This document shows positions 1 to 10,870 of a stretch of 64,000 bases of DNA, piece after piece. Origin of the DNA: Durusdinium trenchii (lineage: Eukaryota > Sar > Dinophyceae > Suessiales > Symbiodiniaceae); NCBI GenBank assembly GCA_963970005.1, contig CAXAMN010022707.1, forward strand, positions 73,097-137,096, read 5' to 3'. How positions within the stretch are numbered: position 1 is the first letter of the stretch; each line of letters opens with the position of its first letter. The position numbers and the translations under genes were made by a program. The notes beneath the pieces are model-generated. The model was not told the origin of the DNA. It ran no database searches and saw only the letters and a list, made by a program, of their open reading frames with translations.

Positions 1-782
1 GAAACCAAAAAATAATTAAACATAATTAAAATAATTAAAATAATTAAAATAATTAGAATTTTAATTATTTCCAAACCTCCGGGAAAAAAAACTAAAAATA
101 ACTAAAACAAATAAAAAATATTTAAAATAACTAATAATAAGTAAAATAACTAAACTTTTAATTGTTTCCGAACCTCCGGGAAAAATAACCAAAAATAATT
201 AAGATAATTAAAAATAACTAAAATAAATAAAATTCTAATTGTTTCCGAACCTCCGGTAAACCCAAAAATAACTCAAAATAAGTAAAATAATTAAACTAAT
301 TAAAATAATCAAAATTTTAATTATTTCCAAACCTCCGGGAAAATAAATACACATAACAATAAAAATTAAACATAATTAAAGTAAAATAGTTAAAATCTTA
401 ATTGTTTCCGAACCTCCGGGAAAAATATTTAAAATGATTACAATAGATTAAAAATAAATAGAATAGCTCAAAATAACTCAAATACTTAAAATAGCTAAAA
501 ATTTAATTGTTCCCGAACCTCCGGGAAACCCAACATAAGTAAAACTATTCAAAATAGTTAAATTATTTAAAACCATTAGAAATTAGTAGTTAAAAGAATT
601 AAGATTAGTAATTAAAAGAATTAACATAATTAGAAATTTAAATATTTCAAAACCTCCGGGAAACCTAAAATAAAGAAAAATAATTCAATTCTTAATTATT
701 TCCAAACCTCCGGTAAACCCAAAATAACTAAACTATTTAAAATAGTTAGAGTTTTGTTTATTTCCAAACCTCTGGTAAACAA
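1..782. repeat. AT-rich minisatellite with conserved GC-rich core
   Basis: Nine copies of a core close to ttccgaacctccgggaaa lie near 66, 161, 241, 321, 401, 505, 641, 693 and 755. They are separated by A/T-only spacers built from aaaataattaaa-type words. Spacing is about 80 bp for the middle copies and irregular (52 to 135 bp) elsewhere. Core variants differ by C/A at one site and GGG/GGT at another. No coding potential. The left edge is cut by the window. Confidence 0.85.
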
Positions 783-794
783 TGGTAAACACAA

Positions 795-990
795 CATAAT
801 TGCACCTGCTGCGAAATCTGGACCAATACAAAGTGTTGCACTTGCCACGAAATGTACACTTTGAGGTTCACAGAGTGCTTCGCCTGCCACGAAACAAAGC
901 TACGGTTCACTGCACCCGTCACGAAATCAGAGCGCCTCGAAGACCACCAACCATGTCCAAAGTGCTGCGCCTGCCACGAAATCTGCAGAA
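795..990. repeat. Degenerate short tandem repeat, CCTGCCACGAAAT unit
   Basis: Five degenerate copies of a gcgcctgccacgaaatctg unit occur near 805, 838, 880, 922 and 966, spaced 33 to 44 bp. The array begins right after the AT-rich minisatellite and makes small open frames on both strands that I do not regard as genes. Confidence 0.65.
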
Positions 991-999
991 CATGTACTC

Positions 1000-2440
1000 T
1001 GTGACGTGTGAAAAGGCATGACGTAGCTGAATATGTACGGCTAGGAATCCAACGCTGTGGTGGTCGCAACACTGAATACACGCGGTGGAAGATGGAGTAT
1101 CGCAGAAACTGTGCGTTTTGCATCTGTTGAGCATGGCGTGTAGAGCTTGACTTGCGGTGCAGGAAGTCACTGCACAGCTTAACACGGAGCTAGGAAACAT
1201 GTTGTAAGGCTGTGGTAGCTGAGCATTGAGGAGTATACGCGCAAGAGCAACCTTCCAGACATGATAGTGCGCAAAGGGTCTTTGCTCCATCCTGTATCTC
1301 AGGACTACGCACCTACGAGAATATGATTCTGGGCCTGACCCTCAGCGTACTCTGCTTGCAACCTGTCCACAGAGGTACCAACACCTTGCATTGCTTGCAA
1401 CAATCCATGCTTGTTCCATAGATTCTGGCTCAAGAGTACACTCACAAATTGGAGCAGTTGACGCAGCAGCAGATTTTCCGAAATCTTTACGGCAACTTGG
1501 AGAAACATGCATGATCAGAGCTTCTGTACGTATCTTGCGAACGAGGTATGCCCTTGATCTTTGATCCTATCGGACCAAAGCAAGACGACACAGGGAACGC
1601 CGGCAGAGCTTTGCTCTTGCTGTGGGGCTGGCAGTGTCTCCTGCTCAGTGAAGATAAGTAGATAAAAGTTCAGAAGTTCTGCCAACTCTCATGTGCTTCG
1701 AGGTCGTAAGCGGTCTGGCGATTTTGAAGTGCTGTCAGGCCTAGGGATGGTTGCGGTACTGTATTATCGTTACTTTGCCTGCTCTCGATAAGACACCCGC
1801 GCCGTCTCACTGCAATCTGTTAGGCCCTGTCACAGATCTTGTCAGCGATGAACCTCACTCAGGCCTAGCCATCTCCGAATCATTCTATTTGACCCTTGTT
1901 CGTTTGACCCTCATTCGATTTCTTTGCAGGAGCTCTTCACTCCTTCTGGGCGCGAGGAGACCTGGAAAACTTGAATGGCTCCTGGTGTCAGTGGGTCGCA
2001 CATAGGATGAGCTTGGCAATGACGAATAACGCAATGATAAACAATGTATACATTCCGATGCTAAGGTGACACTTTCATTGTGCCAATTCTTCACCGCTTG
2101 TGTAGTGCTGCAGACCAAAGCTCTCGCATTCATTGCCACTTGAACTACAGTATGAAAATTGCATTTACAATACATTTTTCAACAAGAGTCATGTGTGCGA
2201 GTTATCTGCAAGGCGACTACTTCATGAAGGAGATTGTCAACCGGTTGACTCACGTATGTGGACGAACTTGCGCAGATTGGTGGCGCTGTTTCTCGCCATA
2301 TTAAGCCTTACCTGTTTTATTCAAGAAGTAGAAACTTGAGTATCCGGGATCAAGCACTTGAGTGATCACTGCAAGGGATGAATTGCGGCTTTGGAGTGAA
2401 GCATGTTCGACAAAGCCAATGCAAAGTGGTGAAACAAAAA
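1000..2440. other. No supported gene
   Basis: Only short overlapping open frames on both strands, none with a recognisable motif, consistent splice sites or a long frame. I see no RNA gene or mobile element end here. Confidence 0.5.
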
Positions 2441-2444
2441 GAAT

Positions 2445-3507
2445 GTGATAAGCTGTGGTTGGACTCCTCCTGGTGTGGCTCGCTTGCATCCAATGGTGCA
2501 TGTCATTGGGTTCACACTGTTAGTACAAAACATTGAAGCAACTGAGCAATTCGACCTAGGCGATGCATTGGTTTGGAAGATTACTGGCCGGATTCGCAGC
2601 ACGGCTGATCTTCCTTCAGCGGAATACACTCCGAACTGGAAGCAGCTCCCACGCAAGCGATGGTATCGTCGGTTCAGGCTGGGTAAGTATTGGTATGAAA
2701 CGAAGCACGAAAGCGCGAACAGACAATGATTCCAGGGGACCTGCTCCGAGACTACTAGCAGCCTCGTGGCCAGAGGCAGGACGGATTCTTTTTCCTGATT
2801 GCGGATTAGTCTTATCATTACGCGTGTTAGGAGCAAACCCAAGTGAAGAACTACAGTACCCCGCATGTGGCCTCAGACCTGTCTTTATGACTGGCGCTGT
2901 GTGTCTGTCTGGTGATGATGGAGAGCTAAGGAAGGAGGTGGCAGAAGACCACAAGACAGGCCGGAATTTAGAATATAGTGCAGCAACGTCCTTTTTGAAG
3001 CGGCGCCCAGACGTTGCAAAGGCTTAGATGAATGGTGTGACATGGTGGGAGATGTGATTCCGCTCAATGATCTGTGGTGTGTCCTGCTTGGCATAGAGAT
3101 ATATTGGACAACTACCCATGTATCATCTGATGAGAAGCTCTATTTAGCTAAGGCATTGCGGCATTACAGAAAAACACACGGATCACTGTGCTTAGGTGGG
3201 TACTTTGTTGATGCCATCGTGGCCCGACTGATGGAAGAGAAGGACGCTGGATTGGGTTTTTGCCACTTGATTGCAGCAGACATCTCTTTACTAGAACACA
3301 CTCATAGAAGACTGAGGCTTATCCAAGAGGCAAAGACGTCGTTGGCGTGAAGAAAGCATTAGACGGTGGCGGGCCAGCAAAATGCGCTGGATGGAAGCCA
3401 GAAGGGATGAAGAAGAAAGCGAGATTCTGGAGCAATACGTTGCGATTGCCAGAGAAGAAGCCAGAAGTATGATTGAGAATTCAAGTCTCTCTCTTGCATT
3501 GGTGTGA
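2445..3507 (+). CDS. Unrecognised gene, possibly decayed, upstream of the large element
   Basis: Three + strand pieces look coding. The first (about 2445-2682) ends at a good donor, GTAAGT at 2683. The second (3042-3350) has balanced composition and contains VARLMEEKDAGLGFCHLIAA. The third (3361-3507) is charged and helical (RWMEARRDEEESEILEQY) and ends at a TGA. The second and third are in different frames and overlap near 3315-3350, so either a small intron or a one-base indel separates them. No family recognised. It could be a 5' gene of the element that follows or an older insertion. Confidence is low on exon borders and moderate that the DNA was once coding. Confidence 0.35.
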
Positions 3508-3874
3508 GGTCAACATAGAGTCCGCATGGTCTCTACTTCTAAACCTACATTTGTATACCTTCATTGCTGTGAGGCTCTTCGGGCTTTTTGCGCCCCACTT
3601 CAGAAATCCGTCCGAAGACAACCATCTCTCGCTTTGAGTGTCTCGGCTGATGAGATCTGTGAATAGTCACTGAACTATGCTAGCGTTCTTCTCCCTTGCC
3701 TGAGGACAAAACAATTCCATCACGTATGCCTTGTTGATGTTCTCCGATGCCATGGATGGAAAGTTCCGTACGAAGAACATGGACCATTTTTCGCAGTAAC
3801 AGACGGGAACCGCTTCCTGAACAAGTGGTCGCCCTTAACTCAGTTCAACATGATGTCACATCTTTTTCTGCTGC

Positions 3875-6205
3875 GTGTCAACACAGAAACTCAATGCTAT
3901 GACCCATGCATCTTTCAGGAAGAAAGTGGTGTACATCGACCCCCAGTCACTCACCCACGAGGCCAAGAATGCTAAGTGCATTCTCTTCCAAGACCAGCAC
4001 TTTGTGGCTTTGCGATTCTTGGATGGGCAATGGGAAATCAATTTTGAACGGTATACACATACCTGGGAAAAAGCTGATCTGTACCGTGGCCTTCAGCGTG
4101 GACATCCCTACTGTCAAGATGAGAAGGGCGTGTGGATTATCGATGTGGAAGAGGTCGATGCTGCCTATTACATTGCTTCCCAAGAAGATGTGTGCCACAA
4201 CAGCAGAGGAAAAGATGAGTGCGGTGGCTCTATCTCTAACCACTCTGGCATGAAACGAAAGTGCGTCGAAGAGGATGAAGAAGAAGCGCAATTCCGCTCA
4301 ACAAACATTCGGCACAATCGTCAAGTTGCTCTGAGATTGACATCTCTGCGAAAGCAGGGGGTGTTTGTGTGCCAAACTGTTGGAATGCAGCAACAGTCTC
4401 TGAAGTTCAAGACATTGGTCGGTACTGATCTAGAACAACTTCTTCCCCAAATTCTGATCCGAGGATCTGTCAACAGAAGCTTAATGCCTTTGAAGCCAAA
4501 CGTCTGGCCTTCCAGTGTGCCGGTTCCACTGGATCATCTGAGCCAGTTACACAGGCACCCCAGAGATGAACGATTGACTTTCGACGCAGCAACTCACACC
4601 TATTTCTGGGACGGATCGAAGGTTCACATTTCGTGCACTGGGCTCATACATCGCTTCAGTCATGACTTTTGCGCAGACAAAGCAATTGAAGCAATGAGAC
4701 GGTCCAACAACTGGCCACGGCCACAGTACATGAGGGGCTCCGTATCCCAGAAACTTATACTTGACCTCAGCAAACTTCCTTACGCGCATTTGTTTCTAGA
4801 TCTCCTGGATGGACCTGGCAGATGCCAAACAAAGTTGTGCCAAGCGATTCAGAAGCTGATGGTTCACCACCCTGAAGACAGTAACTTGCTTTTGTCTCTT
4901 GCAATGAGCGACGAAGAAATTAAAGAGCAGTGGAAACAAACTGCTGAGATTGCATCATCACAGGGCACCTGGATGCACGCCAGCTTTGAGTGCTTGCTCA
5001 ATGGTGGCTACATAGAGACAGAAGATCGTGAAGACATGGAGCATGTTCTGTTTTGGAAATTTGCTCGGACTTTGCTTTCTGCTGGCGCAAAGATCTTTCG
5101 GACAGAGTGGACGATCTACGCAAGCGAGGAGGACCTTGCTGGCTCCATCGACTTGGCAGCTAGAATGCCGGTCCCTTGGGTGATGCTTTCAGCCAACCCT
5201 TTGCAGTTCAGACACAGTTTCGTTTTACTTTTCTCACTTCTTTACATCTTTTGTGTTATTCCTTGCGCACGTCCAAGTGTAGACAGTGTTGACATTGTTT
5301 TTGTTTTGCCTGTCTGTGTGAGGACAACGCTCTGTATCTGTTCGACTGGAAGCGAACAAAGAATCTTCAGTTCAAATCCAACTCCTTTGGCAAGTCAATG
5401 CTGCCTCCATTGGCTCATGTGCCCGATGCAACACTATGGCACTACAGACTACAGCTCAATCTATATGCCTCCATCATCGAGAAATACTACAATGAGACTG
5501 TGGGTGCAATGTTTGTGGTTGGCTGTCACCCCGATAATGGCATGCACCCGTTCGTGGACGATGTTCCCCGCATGCGCGCTGAAGCTGATCTTCTTTTGAG
5601 AGCATCGCAAACAGATCGCCTTGGGGGGAGCAGTCCTGCACAGTGGACATTACAACAGAAGCATGTCTTTCCAAGGCCTTCACCTATTGATCCAGAAATG
5701 CAAGCCAGGATTTGGGCTCAGCTGAAGCAATTCCGTACGGAAGTAGAGCCTTCGTTTCCTACACTTGCAAAGTTTCCACATCTCTTTTGGATTCTACCAG
5801 TTCCTTTTGATCTGCAGCAGCCACGTGCGAATTGGATTGTTCAGATGAGGGCATATGGTTGTTTCCTGTCCATGATTCACAACGGTCAGTCACAACAGTT
5901 AGAGCTTGCCCTGACGGCGTACTACAGTCCAGAAATTGAGAGGAACTTTGGACTGCTAGAACTGGTTTCAACTCAAAAGGCTTCTGTCAGCAGACGTGAC
6001 AGGCTGAAGAGGTTGATGGCTGCTTGGATGTGCTTGCACGTGCTGTCTGTACCAGTCCCAGGAAGTCATATCTTGCCACTCGCATCATCTACACCTCAAT
6101 CCCGCTATTTGACAATGCTGGCAGTTGTTCCAAATGCGCCGCTCACCTCGAAAAAGAATAAGAATAAAAAACCCTGTACGCAAGGAGGGTATGATGCACT
6201 TGGCG
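3875..6205 (+). CDS. PD-(D/E)XK (RecB-family) nuclease, first part of the large mobile-element gene
   Basis: Predicted nuclease with the usual motif order: a 'THTYFWDG' strand with a serine/threonine region after it, GTWMHASFE (motif I), RTEWTIYASEEDLAGSIDL (motif II with its Asp), LFDWKRTK (the D-x-K motif) and LQLNLYASIIEKYY (the Q/Y helix). Motif II and the D-x-K motif are brought together by removing an intron at 5171-5322 (GT...AG, then G), which restores the frame. Exon 1 is open from 3875 (GTG); the first in-frame ATG is 3899. An upstream open stretch at about 3700-3880 could be an earlier exon. The 3' end probably splices at 6206 (GT) to 6342 (after TTAAG), which fuses it in frame to the helicase block. 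In this family such enzymes act as exonucleases or resolvases on DNA ends. The role in transposition is inference. Confidence 0.7.
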
Positions 6206-6341
6206 GTGGCCAGTTCGATTCAGATGGATGCTCGTCTTCAAGAACTCTGTGTCTCATTTTCTTTCAGTTGTTAAAAAAGGTTAAGCTATTCTTGAAAGGT
6301 GTTTCTTTGCAGTTATTGTTTTGTCTGCTTCATACCTTAAG

Positions 6342-9300
6342 GAGAGAGCGGCATGCCTGCAATTGGTTGCGCTGATGACTCAGTAGACGTGGCCAGCCAG
6401 CGAAGCGGTCCACGCACTGCTGCGAAATCGAAAGCAGGTCCAAGCCAGAGAGTAGAAGACAGTGCCATGAGAATTGTCAAGGAAGAGGACAAAGAAGCTG
6501 ACGACATTCCTCTAGAAGATGCTACTTTTGAGAGGCTGAAGCAAAGACGTCACATGAGGGGAGCCAACACGTCAGATGTAGATTTCGCGCACCTGTTCAA
6601 CTCCTTGGCAAAAATGAACGACTGCTTCCAGCAAGAACCTGCAGAGGAGATCGATACGTCAGACACCATCTTGCACAAGGTTCGGCTATGGCAAGATTGT
6701 GTGCGCAAGACATTTGCGGATGGCTCTGACTACTTCATTCGCCTCGGGGTGGGTGTCTTGGCATTTGGGCGGGCCAGACAAGCAGACATCTTTCTGCGAG
6801 AGCACGCGTTGCTGTACTGGGTCGCCGAAGGCCACTCCACCCTGCATTTCCACACAGGCGACTGCTACATGAAAACCCCAAGTGGTGCATTCCAACAGCA
6901 CAGGGGCATACCCCCTGACCATGATCGCGTGCAAACTTTTCTTCTGCATGTGGAGGGCATTTTTCGGAAAATGCCCGTGCGAACACACCGGACTACTGCA
7001 GGACTGCTAGGCGCAATGAAAAACATTCTCCTTGACTATGACAACCAGGAGAATCAATTCTTGGCTGCGTGCGTGAATGCTTGCTTAACTTTTGAAGGGC
7101 AGCAGCGCAAAGAAAAGAATAGAGAAGAACATGCAGATGAAGAGCAAGAGGGTCCGGGGCAACAAGGTCCACAAGGACCATGGAATGCAGCCACTGCGAA
7201 AACCATCATGGCAGTGAAAAAGCAGTTGTCATATGAGCTGTGCCAAGATAAGCTCCTACATTTTATGTCGGAATGGTGTGACACACCCAAGGAAGTGGAA
7301 GCTTCGTGTTGCTACGAAGACTGCGCGGTGAAATACGATGATGAGCTCCTACCTGCTCGACAAATTCAGCGTGAGCAGCTTGTGAACTGCTATTTGAGAA
7401 TCCCTCATTCCATCAAGCAAACAGTGCCTGCCGACATTGTGGAAAGGCTTCGCAAGTTCTATTCACAGACGTTCTGGGGGAATATTGAAGCCTTCAAATG
7501 TGGACAGGCAGCGCAAGCCTTGGCCAAACGAGGTCTCAACGTTGTTCGGCTCTTTATTGGACTATCTAGTGGTGGGGTTGGACAATCTCTCTACTCCACT
7601 CATCTTCAAGCAATGTATGCTCACAATTTTGCTTTCTTTGATCCTGGCGTTTGGTTCCACGAAGATGAAATGAGGAAGCAAGTGGAACAATTGAATGGAC
7701 GTTGCATTCTGACTGGGCAGGAGAGTCCGTCTGGCACTGGTCGCGCCTGGGCTAGAGTGTGGGTTTGTAATCTACTTGTTCTAGTTCTTCTGTTTGATGT
7801 GGCCATCGTTTGCTTAACTGAAACCGTTACTTTGTACACCCAAGGCAAGCTGAGAGAAGACCTATTCAAGAAATTCGTCAGTGGCGACGGCATCGCAGGA
7901 CGAAAGCCCTATGGGTTCAGCACCAAGATGATTCACTGTGTGGGCTGGAAACGCCTAGAGGCAAATCGTATGTTCACTTTTGAAGATGTGGGCAAGAGAA
8001 ATTTTAACGCAATTTTGAGAAGAGCGCTGGTTTGGAGAGCCAGAGCAAGGTTTGAAGATCCACAGGTTATCGCGTCCGCATATGCAGATATCCACAAGGA
8101 CGGTGTCTTTCCGAAAGACCCAGATTTAGCGAGCTTCCTCACATCTTCGGCTGCTGTCGCTGCAGCGCTACAAATTCAGCATGCATTCGAGGCAGAGTAC
8201 AGCCAGCAAGCTTGCATTGACATGATCGAGAACTATGTCACTTGGGGTGGAGATGGTGGCTTGACAGAGCAAACAATGAGGGAAGCGTGCAGGCTCCCGC
8301 CCAGAGATATCCGTGCTGCCAACACAAAGTTTTCTGCAGTCATCCACCTAGATGAAGTAGAGGATGATGAAGAAAAGGAACAAAAAGCTCAATGGTGCGC
8401 TGCACGAGAAGCTGTCATGGATGTGGCTTTCAGCAAAAAGAAAATTTTCTTCCCGGAAGCCTTGTTGACAAGCTTGAAAGCCAAGGGTGGCCCAAATGTT
8501 TCGAGAGAAGGCTTGCTTGACGGACTGCTGAACATGAAGTACTTGCAGAGGTTGCCTGGATCAAAGAAGGCGGACACCCGCTACATTCCTGTCTTGACTG
8601 CTGAGGTCTCTTTGTGTGACATTTTGCATCACCAGGATCGGATTTGTGAGCTTGAGTTGTCTGAAATGTATAACATCGACAAGTTCAGCAACTACCTCAC
8701 CCAGCATCCTCACAGAGCAGCTAATTCAAAGATTTTGGCAGATGTCCTTCAAGCTTCTTCAGAAAGCAGAAGACCTAGAGCAGGCAGACCTTCACCAGAG
8801 GAGGTCAAGCAGAAGGAAGACATGCAAGCTCGCAGTCGCAAATTGCGGAGTGGTGAGACTCACGGAGAGGAGTTGCTAGAGGCACTAACAGAGCCAATCC
8901 AGAAGAAACGCAAGTTCTCGCAGAAAAAGCCTGAAGTCAAGACAGAAAATTCTGAAGATCACATTCTCATCCGCAAGGTGAACTACCAATACCCTGGCCC
9001 TTGCACTATCCGAACTCGCAAACAAGTGGTAGGTATCGGAGCTCAAAAACTCAGCAGAAGAGCGCAGGTGATGCTTTTGGATCAGACACATGACCTGGAC
9101 ATCGAGAATTGTCTTTTCACTTTGCTTCCCCAACTGCTGGAGAAATTGAAATTGGATCCACCAATGCCACCGGATGCACTAGCAGCCTTTGCCCAGTGCA
9201 GGTCACACAGGACTAAAGTTTGCGCAGATGTCTTGCAATTGCCCCTGCACGTGGGCAAAGAGCTGCTGGTATCTATTCTGTACGGCGGACATGTATCGGG

Positions 9301-10819
9301 CAAATTGGTGCGACATGACTTTGTGCAATCTTTGCAGCGAGCATCTATGTATTGCAAATGGGCTGCTGCTTCCAGCTTACCTGAGGAGTTTGCATCCTTC
9401 GTGGAGGACACTACAAAGAAAAACCCTGACAGCTCTGTTCTAGCTTATCTCTACATGGCCGCTGAAGACTACGTTCTGTCTCACTGGTGCGATCATCTTT
9501 TGACCTTTTCACCCACCCACTTGTCACTACACTTTGATGGTGTCCGCATATCACCTCTGCAGGGGATCTCCATTGAAGAAGTTTGCAAGCAAAGTGCATC
9601 CTACATTCTGGACAAGACTGGCTTCAAGGTCACAATCCGAGAGAAGAGACATGAGACTGTGAATGCCTTGATCAAGAAAGCTGCTGCGTGTGCGAAGAGG
9701 GCTCCCTTTCCCACAGATCATGTCTACTGTGTGCCAGGGAATTGTATTCCCCACGCTTTGGCCAGTTTGGGTGCCATTACGGAAGAGAAGGTGTCACTGT
9801 TGACAGAAGCATGCCCAGACAATGCATATATGCAACAGCGTGGATGTCGCACATATCTGCAATGTTCCAATATGTTCCACTGTTCCTTCTCGCCCGTCTT
9901 GTGCACTCAGTCTTTTGATTTTCGGGGAAACTTCCTCTTACATTCCGAAAATGGTGGCAGCCCACATTGCGTTGCTGTGAAGCAGGACGAGGAAGACAAG
10001 CTGATTGTTTTTGACACAGATGGTGTCTTCCACTTAGCAGTAGCTGACTTCGAGACAGCGTTGTTAGGTGGTGTGGATGCTGCCACGTGTGTTATTTTCA
10101 AACTTCAGGACGGCAAAAAGGATACAGATGTGGGTATGTCCGATTTTGAGAACCTCCTGGACTTAGCAGCAGGGAGTTCTGAATCAAATGAAGAATGCAC
10201 TACAGACGATGCTCAGGACACAGCATTACTGCCAGAGGTGTCCGAAAAGAAGGGAAGCTTTGATTGGCTAGATGACACTGGACGTGTGATCACCGACCAG
10301 GTGTTGTTGAGTGATTTGCAAACGGAGGCGCAAAAGTTTATGGAAGCTGCCAAGGCTGGACAATTCCGAGCCGAACGCGGTGCTTTTCAATGCCCTGCGT
10401 GCCCCTTCCGGAAGTTCGACCGCTGCAAGCGTCTGGCTGTCCATCTTTCTCGGTATCATACAGCAAAGCGTCAGTTCTGTTGTTCCGGCACAAAGCAGAT
10501 CAAAATCATTCTTGCTCTCCATGACTCAGACATGATTGCTGAAAAAAGGCAAGGGAACTACCTGAAGCGAAGCGCCACGCTGCTAAGAAGATCTATCAAG
10601 CCAATGCTTTCGCCGCAGAACAACGCCGTCGACAAGGAAATTCGGTTTCTATTGGATGCTTCAGATCCAAGGGTAGTGCATCGGCAAGCGCTTCGCAGCG
10701 CGCGTCGAGTTGGCAATATGTACTACACACATTCCTTCGCTGAGCGGATCTTCCAAGAAATGCTCTTGAACCATGCCAAGGCGCGGGGAGATGAAAAAGG
10801 TTCAATGGTCGCACAGCAT
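6342..10819 (+). CDS. SF3/D5-like helicase with papain/OTU-like protease and C2H2 finger
   Basis: Open frame 6341-10828 (first ATG 6353). Residues about 380-560 from that ATG look like a superfamily III/D5-type helicase: GLSSGGVGQS at the Walker A position, ILTGQESP (Walker B Glu), REDLFKKFVSGDGIAGRKPY, then GWKRLEANRMFTF as sensor 1. The Walker lysine is a glutamine. An in-frame hydrophobic insert after GQESPSGTGR is best read as a 102-nt intron with a GC donor (7743-7844). Further on come a charged NLS-like segment (KKRKFSQKKP) and a cysteine-protease-like region with C in GNCIPHAL (about 1129), H in SPHCVAV (about 1203) and D in FDTDG (about 1220). A C2H2 finger (CPACPF...HLSRYH, about 1345) follows. 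The frame stops at 10826, but a 51-nt intron, 10820-10870, joins it in phase to the transposase. Confidence 0.75.
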
Positions 10820-10870
10820 GTGCTATGAAGGTGAAAAACCCTTGTAGTGACTGCTCTAAGCACCCCTTAG

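Noticed and set aside
1305-1508. - strand 67-codon frame at 1.3-1.5 kb
   Set aside because: Some helical composition, but no splice sites or start context and no neighbours; not enough to call.
7990-9600. Several 60-110 residue - strand frames
   Set aside because: Shadows of the 1,491-codon helicase/protease frame; no motifs of their own.
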